Assembly (NCBI RefSeq): GCF_000002985.6
Contig: NC_003282.8
Location: 3,720,001 to 3,784,000 of the forward strand
Reading direction: 5' to 3'
Length of the DNA: 64,000 bases
DNA from: Caenorhabditis elegans
Lineage: Eukaryota; Nematoda; Chromadorea; Rhabditida; Rhabditidae
Shown here: positions 12,101-22,553 of the stretch, piece by piece
How positions within the stretch are numbered: the first letter of the stretch is position 1
Layout of the letters: every line of letters starts with the position of its first letter
Notes under the pieces: model-generated
Seen by the model: the letters and a program-made list of their open reading frames with translations, nothing else
What the model was told of the DNA's origin: nothing
The model's database searches: none
Translations under genes and position numbers: made by a program

Positions 12101-15100
12101 CTAGAAAAAGCATTTTCCATAAATTACAGGTTTTTTTTTTGAAAAATCGAAATTTTGGAATTTTTCCCGAAAAATTTTAACAATTTTCTGTTTTTTTTTC
12201 AGAGAAAAAATCTGAAAATTCTATAGAAAAATGCCGTAGTACTCTATTTTTGTTTTCGCCTAAAAATTTGGAAAAAAATACTTCTTTTTTTTTCAGAAAT
12301 TGTTCGAAATTTTTGAGATTTTTTAGACGAATTTTGGTTTAAAAAAAAAAAAAAAATTTCCTGGAAAAATTTGAAAATTTCATGATTTATTATTATTTTT
12401 TCGACGCCAAAAATACTGAAAAATCTGGAAAATTATCTAAAAATCGCAAACATTTTTTCCAGAAACAATGATCGCCGCCAAAAAGTGCTCAACGCGAATA
12501 AACATTTCGATAAAATTCTTGAAGACAAAGAAGAAGAAGACCTTGAAGCCGAAAAAGATCCACTTAAAGCCGATGTGAAAACTGTAGAGTTTCTGTTGAG
12601 CCATAAGCAACGGGACGTGGAAAATATCCGAAAAACACATAAAATCTCCAGAAAAACCGCCGAAGTGGTCAGAGTGATCATCGCCGCCGGCTTGTACCCG
12701 AATTTTTCGATTTTGGACCCTGTTAATAAATATGGGGTGCGGCAGACATTTTTTTTGTCAAAAATTTTCCCAAAAAAATTCGCATTTTCCTTATTTTTTA
12801 GTCGGAAAATCTGAAAACTTGAAAAAAAAAATTTTGCGAGTTTTTTAAAAATATAATTTTTCAGCCAATTTTTAATAAATTTCTGAAAAAAAACCTGAAA
12901 TTTCCAGATTTTCCGGATAAACCCAAAAAAAAGTTTATTCTAAAACAAAAATGTAAAAATTGAAATTATCTAAGAAATTTTTTTTTCAATTTGAAAATCT
13001 TGAATTTTTAGTAGTGTTTTTTTCCTTTAAAACTAATGTTTTAATCGAAAAATCTGGAAATCCTCCAATTTTTGAATTCCAGACAATTTTTTTTCCGAAA
13101 CATCCAAGAAATTCTGTTTCAAAAATCTAAAAACTCCAAACTAAAAAATTTTGATGTTTCATAGTTTGTTTTTTTTTGGCATTTTTTCTCAAAATTCTTT
13201 GAAAATGTCACTTTTTTTTCTGAAAAATTTCAAAAATGTAAAGGTTTCAGATTTTTTTGAATTTATAATTTGCAAAAAAAAAACACCATTTTATGGGCGG
13301 AGTCTACTGAGCTCCGCCCACAAAATGGTTGATAGTTTTACTATTGCAGATTTTTTGAAAAAGATTCAAAAAAAAAAAATTTTGTAGTAATTCTGAAAAA
13401 AAATTTTTTGGAAAAATTTGAAAAATAAGGTGTTTTTTTCTTTAATTTTGAAAATTCTAATGGGGTTATTCAAGTAGTGTCGGAAAATTAAAAAGTGTAG
13501 AAAAATTACGTCACGACTGTATTCAAGTAGATAAAAACATGTATTGTGACGTCACAAATGTATTTTAATACATTTTGCTACATTAATTGAATAACCCCAT
13601 AAAACAAAAATGTTTAATTTTAATAATTTTTCAGTACGGTCAAGAAATGTTCACGCACACCCGACTGAAGCCCTTCACCCAAATCCACCCAAACTCCTCA
13701 ATTGCTCAATATCATCCGGAAACAATAGACCCCCGTCAGGGCTCCGACGGTTTCTCACGGCTCCATCAAATCCCATTCTACGGATTGCTGCTCGAAACAA
13801 CAAAGCCATATATCTGTAATGTGATGCCTGTTCCGGCGGTCTACACACTGCTCGTGGCTCAAAAAATCGTGATCGAAGACGACTGGAGCCAGTTGAGCAT
13901 CGATGATTTTCTAGAGCTCCGATTCCGAAGCTCCACGGATTGCCGGAGTGTGCTCCTGGATGCTAAGGAGATCCGATATGAGCTCACGAAGGGTCTCGCA
14001 GCGAAACTTGTCGGGGAGGCGGGATTTAGTGGGAGACGGAGACTCGCGAAATATATCGATTTGTTGAACCAATCGATTGTGGAGAAGGGAATTGAGGTGG
14101 CGGTACGGCGGAATGTACATCCGCCGAAAGTTTTGACGGGAATTGGGATTCATTCGCCCGATGGGGGAATCGATAAGGAGGTGCGGGAGTGATTTCGGAA
14201 AATTTTTAAAAAAACTCTAATTTTTGACATTTTTCAAAAAATTTCCCTTAAAAAAATCATCAAAATTCGAAAATTTTCAGATTTTTTCTTAAAATTTTCT
14301 TTTTCCCGAAAAAATTGAAGAATTGTGAATTTTCTAGAAATTATTTTGAAATATCTTATTTTTGGAAATTAAAAAAAAAAACTCTCCAGAAAACGTCGAA
14401 AATTTTCTTTTTTTTTCCGAAAAAAAATCACCAAAATTCGGAAATTTACAGATTTTTGTCATGAATTTTTTTGGGGTATTTAGAAAAAATTCGAATTATT
14501 GTTTAAAAAATTTTAATTTCTGATTTTTTTGAAAAAGTTATATAGAAATTAAAGATAGTTGAGGTTTTTTTCGTCAAAAAAAAAATGAACCGAACAATTC
14601 TGCATATTTCAAATTTTCCTTTACGAATTTGCAAAAATTCACCCTTTAATGGGCGGAGCCTACCAAACTCCGCCCACAAAATGGCTGGTTTTAAATTTTT
14701 TTTTTTGCATTTTTGTTTGAATTAATTTCAAGACATTGTTAATTTTTAAAAAATTTATAAAAAATTCTTTTTTGTATTTTTAAAAAATAAATTTTAATTT
14801 AAAAATTTGCAAAAATTCACCATTTTATGGGCGGAGCCTAACAAACTCCGCCCATAAAATAGTTGATTTCCTGAAAAAAAATCTGAAAAATGTCAAAATG
14901 GATTTTTTTTTTAAATTTCAGATTCTAATTTTTTACAATCAATTTCCGAATAAAATTCTGAAAATGTTGAATTTTTTTGAAAATTAATTTAAAAACGGTT
15001 TAAAAAAATTACAAGAAATCTAGAATTTCTCAGATAAAAGTTTATTAAAATCAACAAAAAAAATTGGAAAAATTTTCCGAAAAATATTTTTTAAAATTTA

Positions 15101-15445
15101 ATTTGTGAAAAACTTTTTTTAAAAAGTTAAAAAAAAATTGCACTTTTACAGGAAGACGTCGACGACCTTGTCCAACGATTCGAGCGGGATCAGGAGCCAG
15201 TTCACAGTGCTCGAGAAGAAGAACTAGAGGATCAAAAAGTGCTCGACGAGCTCCGCGCAGATGTAATGTGCCCTCCAACTCGAGATATGATAGAAGAAGC
15301 CGAGAAGCTAAAAGAGCTGAAAAAGAAGGAAATTCCCAAGGAATCGTACTATGAAAAGCTTCTGAAACGGCAGAAAGCAAAGGAAGATGACGAGAAGACG
15401 GAGAAGAAGCCGAAGCTTGAGCCACTGGATACTATGGAAGAATAA
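6164..15445 (+). CDS. smgl-2: DHX34-family DEAH-box RNA helicase (NMD factor)
   Basis: Eleven exons: 6164-6248, 6302-6389, 6437-6740, 6791-6981, 8160-8355, 9051-9335, 10170-10587, 11182-11770, 12463-12736, 13635-14180, 15152-15445; 1090 codons, 1089 residues (human DHX34 is about 1140). Walker [10 protein letters not shown] is at about 167-175, the DEAH-box variant DEVH at 261-264 (as in human DHX34), SAT at 293-295, [13 protein letters not shown] at 423-435 and motif [10 protein letters not shown] at 471-478. Winged-helix/ratchet and OB-fold regions follow ([17 protein letters not shown]). The tail is lysine/glutamate-rich. The family acts with SMG1/UPF1 in nonsense-mediated decay; C. elegans smgl-2 is its essential orthologue. 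Intron 1 uses a GC donor (GCAAGT), and only that choice keeps the frame. Introns 9 and 10 both start GTGCGG. Intron 6 is almost entirely a foldback element. AATAAA follows at 15475. Confidence 0.93.
7020..8158. repeat. Periodic A/T clusters in smgl-2 intron 4
   Basis: Runs of TTTTC, AATTTT and GAAAA recur about every 10-11 bases through 7020-7530 and 7850-8158, as in the periodic An/Tn clusters (PATC) common in germline-expressed C. elegans genes. The same texture is visible at 2200-5000, 8360-9040, 11780-12460, 12740-13630 and 14200-15150. The periodicity was judged by eye. Confidence 0.55.
7537..7844. mobile_element. Inverted-repeat MITE in smgl-2 intron 4
   Basis: Arms start with GGTGCGTCCA and contain CTGCGGAAAACGGGAA and GTGCGGAAGCGTCCA, with the complement running back from 7844. 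The arms are about 70-80 bases around a centre with its own GTTGG/CCAAC pairing. Non-coding. It interrupts a long run of phased A/T tracts. Confidence 0.8.
8962..9006. repeat. GGGCGGAG hairpin repeat (1 of 7)
   Basis: CATTTTGTGTGGGCGGGG is paired with CTCCGCCCACAAAATG across an 8-10 base loop. Other copies, all in smgl-2 introns: 10748-10788, 10841-10881, 10958-11009 (divergent), 13286-13328, 14640-14684 and 14820-14861. Confidence 0.8.
9357..10145. mobile_element. Long palindromic foldback element, copy 2 (fills smgl-2 intron 6)
   Basis: A 789-base inverted repeat runs from CACTGCAACTTTTTCC to its complement GGAAAAAGTTGCAGTG, with arms of about 370 bases. It is nearly identical to the core at 1081-1871 but lacks the outer arms. 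Only about 21 bases separate it from the splice donor after 9335, and about 24 from the acceptor before 10170. The element's TTTTTTGCAG (about 9523-9532) is a potential cryptic acceptor. The ORFs are palindrome translations. No clear target duplication is seen. Confidence 0.92.
13461..13599. mobile_element. Short MITE with TAA target duplication in smgl-2 intron 9
   Basis: Terminal inverted repeats TGGGGTTATTCAA and TTGAATAACCCCA bound 139 bases, flanked on both sides by TAA. Three-base TWA duplications are typical of PIF/Harbinger-derived MITEs. Non-coding. Confidence 0.82.
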
Positions 15446-15474
15446 TTTATTGTTAAATAATACATGAAAAAATC

Positions 15475-15480
15475 AATAAA
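15475..15480 (+). terminator. Polyadenylation signal of smgl-2
   Basis: AATAAA lies 30 bases after the stop codon. Confidence 0.75.
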
Positions 15481-15893
15481 ACATCTGAAAATTTTAGCAT
15501 TTTTTAAAGATTTTTTACGAGAAAAAAATTCAGGAAAACATTTCAGAGTTTTATGGAAATGGCCTTAAATTACCGAATTTCAGGGTTTTTATCATAAAAA
15601 AAAAGAAACCAAACTGAAATTTTTAGAATCGGAATTTCTGTTCTGAAAATATTTTTTAAAAAAATGCCATCATATTCTATCTGTAAATTCTTTTAAAAAT
15701 CTCGGAAAAATTTTGATTTTCTGAAAACCCCTATGAAATTTGCTCAGAATATTGGAATTTTTTAAAAATTCGCACAGAAAGTCCTCTTTTCTTCTGCGTG
15801 ACCGATAAAATGGCGAACTCGGCCACCAGTTTCTGAAAAATTTTCCAAATAAATACTTCATTCTTAATAAAAATTCAAATTCCTCGTAGTTTA

Positions 15894-17911
15894 TCACTGA
15901 TCCGACGCCTCCCAAATTCGACCCATTTCAATTGTGACAAAACTCGTGTTCTTAAGATCTTCCCGAGCATCCATAAGCTCTTTGAGCTTGTCACGTGGCT
16001 CCAGGTAGTACTGAAAATTTTCAAAAAATTAGGTATTTGGCGCGAAAAATTTAAAATTCGATATAATCTCACCTCAGTAGAGCCCATATGGTACGTTCCC
16101 CAGTGTATTCCAATACTGTTCTTAGCCCGAATGAGTTTATGAACCTCAATCGCCTCTTCCGGATTGATATGCTGGGATTTCATGAACCATCTGAAAACTT
16201 GAATCTCGGCTTAACTTTATCCGAAATCAGGCCTCACCTGGGCTCGTATGCTCCAATTGGAATAGCTGCCAGATCAAAAGGTCCAAGCTTCTCGCCAAAC
16301 TTCTTAAACTCTCCGTCACAGTGACCAGTATCTCCGGAATAATAGAATCGCCGATTCTCGCCGATCACCGCCCAGCCTGACCATAATCTGTGGTTCCGGT
16401 CGAAAAGTCCACGCTGTCCCCAGTGTTGAGCAGGCAGACACCAGATGGTGTAGGTCTTTCCGTTCTTCACAAATTCTGAGCTCTCTCCCCAGTTGAGCTC
16501 GGTGACAGCGGTGGAGGATCCGTCGACTCCGATGCCCTGGCCTTCCATCCATTTCTTCATTCCCAGCGGAACGAACCACTTGATTTGGGGGTTGCGACTG
16601 GAATAAATCACAAAATTTAAAATCACAAAATTTCAGCGCAAATTTTCATATCAGATTTGAGATTTTCAAGTTCGAAAAAATAGTCTTCCCACGAAAATCA
16701 TGTGGTGTCAAGGGTCCCATTTCGGTTTGATCTACAAGAATTGCGGGAATTTAGACGCGTCTAGAAGCAGATTTCTTAACTGATTTCGCATGGTTAAGAG
16801 CGTGATGACGTCACATTTTTGGGCGAAACATTTCCGCATTTTTGTAGATCAAACCGTAATGGGACGCCTGACACCACGTGGAAAATCTCAAATTTTGAAT
16901 CAGTGTTTTTGTAAAAAATGGAAATTTCGGCCGAAAAATTTAACTAATTTTATTTCGAGCTGCTCAAATATCGCACGGGCTTCTTGCCTTCATCATTTCA
17001 GCTTTCGCGCTCCATTGACAGTCGTCTGTCGGACAACGCGTGGGAACATCGCGTACTCCACACGAACAAATACATTTAGTTTTACAACTAAAACCGAGCC
17101 GCGACGCGACACGCTACGCGTCGTAAAAGGACCCCAGCTGCGCGTGGTGTCAGGCTGTCAGATTACGGTTTGATCTACAAAAAATGTGAGAATTTTTTGC
17201 CCAAAAAATGTGACGTCAGCGCACTCTTAACCATGCGAAATCGGTTGAAAACTCTGCGTCTCAACTCCCGCATTTTTTGTAGATCTACGTAGATCAAACC
17301 GAAATGAGACACTCTGACACCACGTGCAGCCGTGGCCGGGACACGCCAACTTGGAATACAATTCCAGCTTAAGGCCCCCACCACTCACTCTGTGATCTTC
17401 TTCACCGCGTCAGCATCCAAATGATCGTAATGATCATGCGACACCACTGCAAAATCCAAATCCGGCAGATCCTCCAACTTCATCGGTGGTGGCCTGTATC
17501 TCTTCGGTCCAGCAAAACTCGTAAACGACGCTCGATCAGCCCAAACTGGGTCCGTCACAAACTTTACACCTTCCAAATCGACTAGTACCGTAGCGTGTCC
17601 AAGCCACGTCGCAAATAGATCACTTTCACTGTGGAAATCATCTGCGGTGATGTTGTGCACCGGAATCTCGACGTCAAGAATCTTCTTGTCACATGGCACA
17701 TTTTCGTGGTTAGTTTCGGTGAATGCAAATTTGAATCCATCACTGATTCCCGGAATACCACCCCAGTTGGTAAAGGATTTGGGGTTTGCGAAGCTGAAAA
17801 ATTTGAATAACACTAGACCAGCTGCCATGTCCTAATAACCCACGTTTTTCCATTCTTCACGGGCTTCGCAAAGTCCTCGTCGGTGGAGGATGAGGTCGTC
17901 GGCGCGCTCAT
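15894..17911 (-). CDS. nape-1: N-acyl-phosphatidylethanolamine phospholipase D (NAPE-PLD), distal copy
   Basis: Five exons: 17911-17844, 17793-17389, 16597-16238, 16190-16073, 16010-15894; 356 codons, 355 residues. This is a metallo-beta-lactamase fold enzyme that hydrolyses NAPE to N-acylethanolamines such as anandamide and phosphatidic acid. The zinc motif HDHYDH is at about 142-147, PAQHW at 213-217, SGDTG at 245-249 and IHWGT near 300, matching the human metal ligands. No signal peptide is seen. A TTTATAG acceptor lies just before the ATG. Intron 2 (16598-17388) carries two MITEs. The 48-base first intron must use a GTGGGT donor to keep phase. C. elegans has two such genes in tandem. Which number belongs to which copy is my inference from clone gene numbering and could be reversed. 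Confidence 0.9.
16700..16881. mobile_element. CACGTGGTGTCA MITE, copy 1 (nape intron)
   Basis: Ends are TGTGGTGTCA and TGACACCACGTG. Internal paired blocks are CGGTTTGATCTAC and GTAGATCAAACCG, around ATGGTTAAGAGCGTGATGACGTCA. Same family as the five other copies in this window. Confidence 0.85.
17142..17326. mobile_element. CACGTGGTGTCA MITE, copy 2 (nape intron)
   Basis: Ends are GCGTGGTGTCAGGC and CTGACACCACGTG, and it is inverted relative to copy 1. Both copies lie in the same 791-base intron, with 260 bases between them that include a GACGCG/CGCGTC-rich palindromic tract. Confidence 0.85.
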
Positions 17912-18285
17912 TACCACCTATAAATACAAATTCATGGGGGGCTACTTATTATAAACAATTACGGAGTCGCTTGTGGCGTAGAGGAGGAGGACAATTGTCA
18001 TGACAACCGGAACAAACATGGGGGTAGGGGGAGGTTAAGGGGAATATAATTTGGCAGGTCAGATGTATGTTCTTGTGATTCTTATTCGTGAGATATCAAG
18101 ATATTACACAATAACCTTGTCACACGATCAATCACTTTTCATTCGTGAAAAACCTTTCAAGTTTGAACTTTGGTTTTTTCTCAAATAACGTTTCTAAACA
18201 GTTTCGGTTTGTAAATGGTCTTAGATTTTTGAAACCTTCCATCTTTTTATGCTGATTTCCTCAGTTTTTCTGGAGTTTTAGGCTT

Positions 18286-18437
18286 AGGCATATGTTTTGG
18301 CTTAGGCTTGGGCGCAGGCTTGGCGTCAGTGGCGAGCGTTAGCACTGACGCTATTTAGGCTTGGGTTTACATCGTTTTTAGTCTTATGCTTAGGCTTAGG
18401 CTAAGGCTTAGGCGTTGGCTCAGGCTTAGGCTTAACC
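18286..18437. repeat. Degenerate interstitial telomere-like array
   Basis: Repeated GGCTTA/TTAGGC units, some perfect in tandem (for example TTAGGCTTAGGC), are mixed with variants. TTAGGC is the C. elegans telomere unit. Similar arrays lie at 40527-40590 and 43051-43170. Confidence 0.8.
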
Positions 18438-18823
18438 CAAAATTTTCAACTTTTGAACTTATTTTTCAGTTTTTCAGTGTGTTTTGTGTGAAATATAATA
18501 GACTCTATCTACAAAACTAAGAGATTTCCGGCACTAGGCATGAAATTATGTACTGAAATAATTATAATCTCACCCAAAAAAAAAACCGGTTAAAAACGAA
18601 ATGGTACAGCAATTTCGACAAATTTTCGGTTTTGCCGAAATTCACAATAGCCGAATTCACCACAATTCCCTTATTAAATCGAAAATTCGCCCACAGTATC
18701 ATCACTTACTCCGCCAGCGGCACACGCAACTAATCGATAGAACCGTTTCCGGAAACTCGTCCGCATTGTGTCTTGCACTCACGTTGTTTCCGTTCGATTA
18801 TCCAAGAAATAGACAGAGAGAGA

Positions 18824-19250
18824 GAGAATTGTAAATTGAGAGACGCAGACACAGAAAGTGAAGAATCCGCTGTGCAAATGTGTGCGGTTCTTTCCTTCTC
18901 GATTTCGTCGATTTTGGCGTGTTTTAATTCAAGAAATAATTTAATAAATTTTATTCAAATTAGAAAAAAAAAACTAAATAATTGTATTGCAAAGAATTTT
19001 TTTTTTCTATTTCACGTTTCTTTTATACCCCCCCCCCCCCTATGAATTATTTGAAGTCTCATCGCACATTTGTGACCACAGAAACGCACAGAAAAGTGTG
19101 TCCAAGAAGAAATTGTGACTCACTGGGCACAATTTTTCTCTCTAAGCCTTTAGGTAGAGACAAGTGCAACCTCGCTCTATTGAGATTCCATTTACGAACT
19201 GAGATGAAATGGCTGAAGTCACCGTGTGTGTATAATCGAAACGCCAAAAA
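18824..19250 (-). promoter_or_regulatory. Duplicated conserved upstream block, distal nape copy
   Basis: Blocks such as GAGACGCAGACAC, GAATCCGCTG, CGCACATTTGTGACCACA, GAAAAGTGTGTC and GAGCACAATTT-like sequence recur in the same order at 21025-21345. The block lies 0.9-1.3 kb upstream of this gene but only 0.15-0.5 kb upstream of the other copy. Confidence 0.65.
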
Positions 19251-19603
19251 CGTTTGAAGTGCAATCGCGCTCCAATGATAATTTGGGTCTTGTTAGGTAT
19301 TGGCGGAACAACCGTACTTTCGAACGTCTTCATTATTTTCGCCTTTTAAGCATTTTTTCAAACTTTTGTGAAAACATACACGACAACTATGAATATTTTT
19401 AAAATTACTCGAAAAAGGGTGATGTTGCCTGGAAATGAGCGAAACATCGAGTTTGCGGGTTCACCTAATGAAATCTAAAATATGACATTGGAGCACGATT
19501 GTCATCGAAATATGTTAAATTAAGCTCGTAAAAACGTTTATCAAACATTCAAATAATTTCAAAATAATTAATATAAACATTCACATTATGGTAATTCCAC
19601 GTT

Positions 19604-20871
19604 TCACCGATCCGACGCCTCCCAAATTTCGCCCATATCAACTGTGACAAAACTCGTGTCCTTCAGATCCTCCCGAGCATCCATCAGCTCTTTGAGCTTG
19701 TCACGTGGCTCCAGGTAGTACTGAAAATTCAATAAATTTGACGATTCTGATAAGTAGTCTAAAAACAAGTACCTCTGTTGTCCCCATTGGATATGTGCCC
19801 CAATGAATTCCAATGCTATTCCTAGCCCTGACGAGCTTATGAACTTCCACTGCTTCATCTGGATTGATATGATGTGATTTCATGAACCATCTGAAAACTT
19901 GAATCGGCTTAACTTTATCCGAGATCAGGCCTCACCTGGGCTCGTAGGCTCCAATTGGAATAGCTGCCAGGTCGAAGGGTCCAAGCTTCTCGCCGATTTT
20001 CTTAAACTCGACGTCACAGAACCCAGTATCTCCGGGAAAGTAGAATCTCCGATTCTCGCCGATCACCGCCCATCCTGACCATAACCGGTGGTTATGATCG
20101 GAAAGTCCACGTTGTCCCGAATGTTGAGCAGGGAGGCACCAGATTGTGATGGTCTTCCCGTTCTTCACGAATTCCGAGCTCTCTCCCCAGTTGAGCTCGG
20201 TCACGGTGTTGGATCCGTCGGCTCCGATGCCTTGGTTCTTCATCCATTTCTTTAATCCCAGCGGGACGAACCACTTGATTTGAGGGTTCAGGCTGGAAAG
20301 TTGTTTAAAAATTCTAGCACCATGTTCCATTACATTAAAAACTTACTTTGTGATCCTCTTCACCGCGTCCGCATCCAAATGATCGTAGTGATCATGCGAC
20401 ACCACTGCAAAATCCAAATCCGGCAGATCCTCCAACTTCATCGGTGGTGGCCTGTATCTCTTCGGTCCAGCAAAACTCGTAAACGACGCTCGATCAGCCC
20501 AAACTGGGTCCGTCACAAACTTTACACCTTCCAAATCGACTAGTACCGTAGCGTGTCCAAGCCATGTCGCAAATAGGCCACTTTCACTGTGGAAATCATC
20601 TGCAGTGATGTTGTGCACCGGAAGTGTACTGTCTAGAACCTTCTTGTCGCTCGGTAGATTCTCATGGCTGGTTTCCCTTAAAACAAGTTTGAAGATATTA
20701 GTGAGTCCCGGGCGACCACCCCAGTTGGTGAAGGATTTCGGGTTTTCAAATCTGGAAAATTTTGGATTTGCGTGGGTCTTGGTATGTTAGAACCTACATT
20801 TTTCCATTCCTCACCGGCTTCGCAAATTCCTGATCGTTAGTTAATGGTGAGGAGGTTGTCGGTAGGCTCAT
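19604..20871 (-). CDS. nape-2: N-acyl-phosphatidylethanolamine phospholipase D (NAPE-PLD), proximal copy
   Basis: Five exons: 20871-20798, 20751-20347, 20292-19936, 19890-19773, 19720-19604; 357 codons, 356 residues. Exon lengths are 74/405/357/118/117 against 68/405/360/118/117 in the neighbour, so it is a tandem duplicate. The same activity is expected. The zinc motif HDHYDH is at about 144-149, the aspartate motif is PGDTG and IHWGT is kept. In the PAQHW motif the tryptophan is serine (PAQHS), next to the conserved metal-ligand histidine. That may alter activity but does not remove a ligand. Introns are all short. Part of exon 2 is identical to the other copy. The number in the symbol is inferred and could be swapped. 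Confidence 0.9.
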
Positions 20872-21024
20872 TATTTACCTATAAATATAAACTTATCATT
20901 AGAAATAATGACGGTGCCTAGAGAATCATATATCTCAACGAACACTTTCTAATACAAATTTTGTGAAAAAAAACCACTTTTTGACAATTTTTTAGAAGTA
21001 CTTCGCTCAATTTTTCAACAATAG

Positions 21025-21345
21025 AGAGAACGTTGAAAATTGTGAGACGCAGGCACAAAAATTGGAAAATCCGCTGAGCACCTTTCGGGTTCAAAATGTC
21101 TTCTTTGAATTTCTAAAAGGTATTTTCGAAGTTCTCGTTTCTTCTTATACTCCGCTTGGATTACTAGTACTCTCGCCGCACATTTCTGACCACAAAAAAC
21201 CACGGAAAAGTGTGTCGTGGCTCGGTGAGCACAATTTCCCTCTCTTTTTTTGAGACACGTGCAATTTCGCTCTACTGAGACCCAAGACCGAATTGAGGAA
21301 AAAAGGGTTGTAGACAACAATTGCGTGTGTCTGTGTGTACACAAA
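21025..21345 (-). promoter_or_regulatory. Duplicated conserved upstream block, proximal nape copy
   Basis: Similar in order and content to 18824-19250, including GTGAGACGCAGGCAC, AAATCCGCTGAGCA, CCGCACATTTCTGACCACA and GGAAAAGTGTGTC. It probably carries promoter elements retained after the gene duplication. Confidence 0.65.
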
Positions 21346-21989
21346 CTTTTTGTTTAGTTTTTTGCTTCCAGTGTCATCACTGCCGCGAAACCGGTCCGCG
21401 GCGCCAACAACGAATTAGTTAAACTCGAACCATTCGTCAATTGACTTTGAAATTTAGATTCACTCCAAAATATGTGCTTTTAAAAAAACTAAAACTTTAC
21501 CCCTAGCTTTCCAAATTTGAAACTATAACTTTGAAAAATCTCTCAATTTTTGGATAACATATGAATAATAAGTAATACATATATAACAAACAATCAAACA
21601 GTGATAACTTATCAGAAGCTTTGCTAATCTTAAAATCGGCAACTAGTACAATGTTTAACGTGCCGTTATAAACATTGGAGAAATTTTTTGATACCTCTGA
21701 TGCAGAGGTACAAAAGGAAACCCCTATAATTTTTCAATCATTTGACCAAATTTCACTAAAACGTTATTGGGCTTTCGTGGAATTTTTAAAAAGGGGTATT
21801 TTGGCACTTTCAAAATGTCGTAACTTGGTCGAACCTGCTCTGAAGATAAATTTTTTTGGAGTGATCATCTGTAACTATTCTCTATCGAATGTATATAGTG
21901 GCGTAATGAAGTCCGATAACGAGTTCAGAGCCTTCCCTTGTTAGGGCAAGAAACCCACAGACGCTGCCTCAACTTTGAATAATACCCAC

Positions 21990-22162
21990 GCGGTGCCAGA
22001 GTGTCCCATATCGGTTTGATCTATGAGAATTGCAGGAATTTAGACGAAGACTTCCAAACTGATTTTGCATGGTGAAGAGCCTGCTGACGTCACATATTTC
22101 TTGGCTAAAAATTTCCGCATTTTTTTGTAGATCAAACCGATATGGGACAGCCTGATACCAAC
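21990..22162. mobile_element. CACGTGGTGTCA MITE, copy 3
   Basis: Diverged ends CGGTGCCAGAGTGTCCCATA and TATGGGACAGCCTGATACCA, with paired CGGTTTGATCTA and TAGATCAAACCG. Confidence 0.8.
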
Positions 22163-22525
22163 ACAATATACCTAAAGCTTGCAAAGCTATCTCCAATGCT
22201 ACTGAAATGCTAGTTGTAGCAACAAATAATCGTGTGCCTTATTGAGATTATTTCCTTCAGATAATTTCCTTACATTTCCTTATATGAATTTCAATAAAAC
22301 GTCACTTTATTTTTTTATTATTATTGCTACATTCCCTATGCTGCCTCTCATCGACCACCGAGAGCACAAGCACCTGACCCGGGTACCAGTCACCCTAACA
22401 GCTGATCTTTCCATATGACCAACAGTGCATGACCATCAATTTTTGAAATTTTACTTTAAAAAGGTTATTGGTGCCTGATACGCCTTTCATATAAAATCGC
22501 TCTCACCATCCCTTCCCTCCAACCG

Positions 22526-22553
22526 TCTCTCTCTCTCTCTCTCTCTCTCTCTT
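22526..22553. repeat. (CT)n microsatellite
   Basis: About 14 uninterrupted CT units in the siah-1/nape intergenic region, followed at about 22700-22730 by a GA-rich run. Confidence 0.9.

Larger units (their letters stand above)
17912..19603. promoter_or_regulatory. Upstream region of the distal nape gene and 3' flank of the proximal copy
   Basis: No gene is seen. It contains a degenerate TTAGGC array (18286-18437), a C13 tract (19028-19040), and a block at about 18824-19250 that is similar to sequence upstream of the other nape gene. Confidence 0.6.

Noticed and set aside
15894..20871. The two nape genes as one duplicated assembly artefact
   Set aside because: Introns, exon 4 and both ends differ strongly, and exon lengths differ by whole codons, so they are true paralogues.
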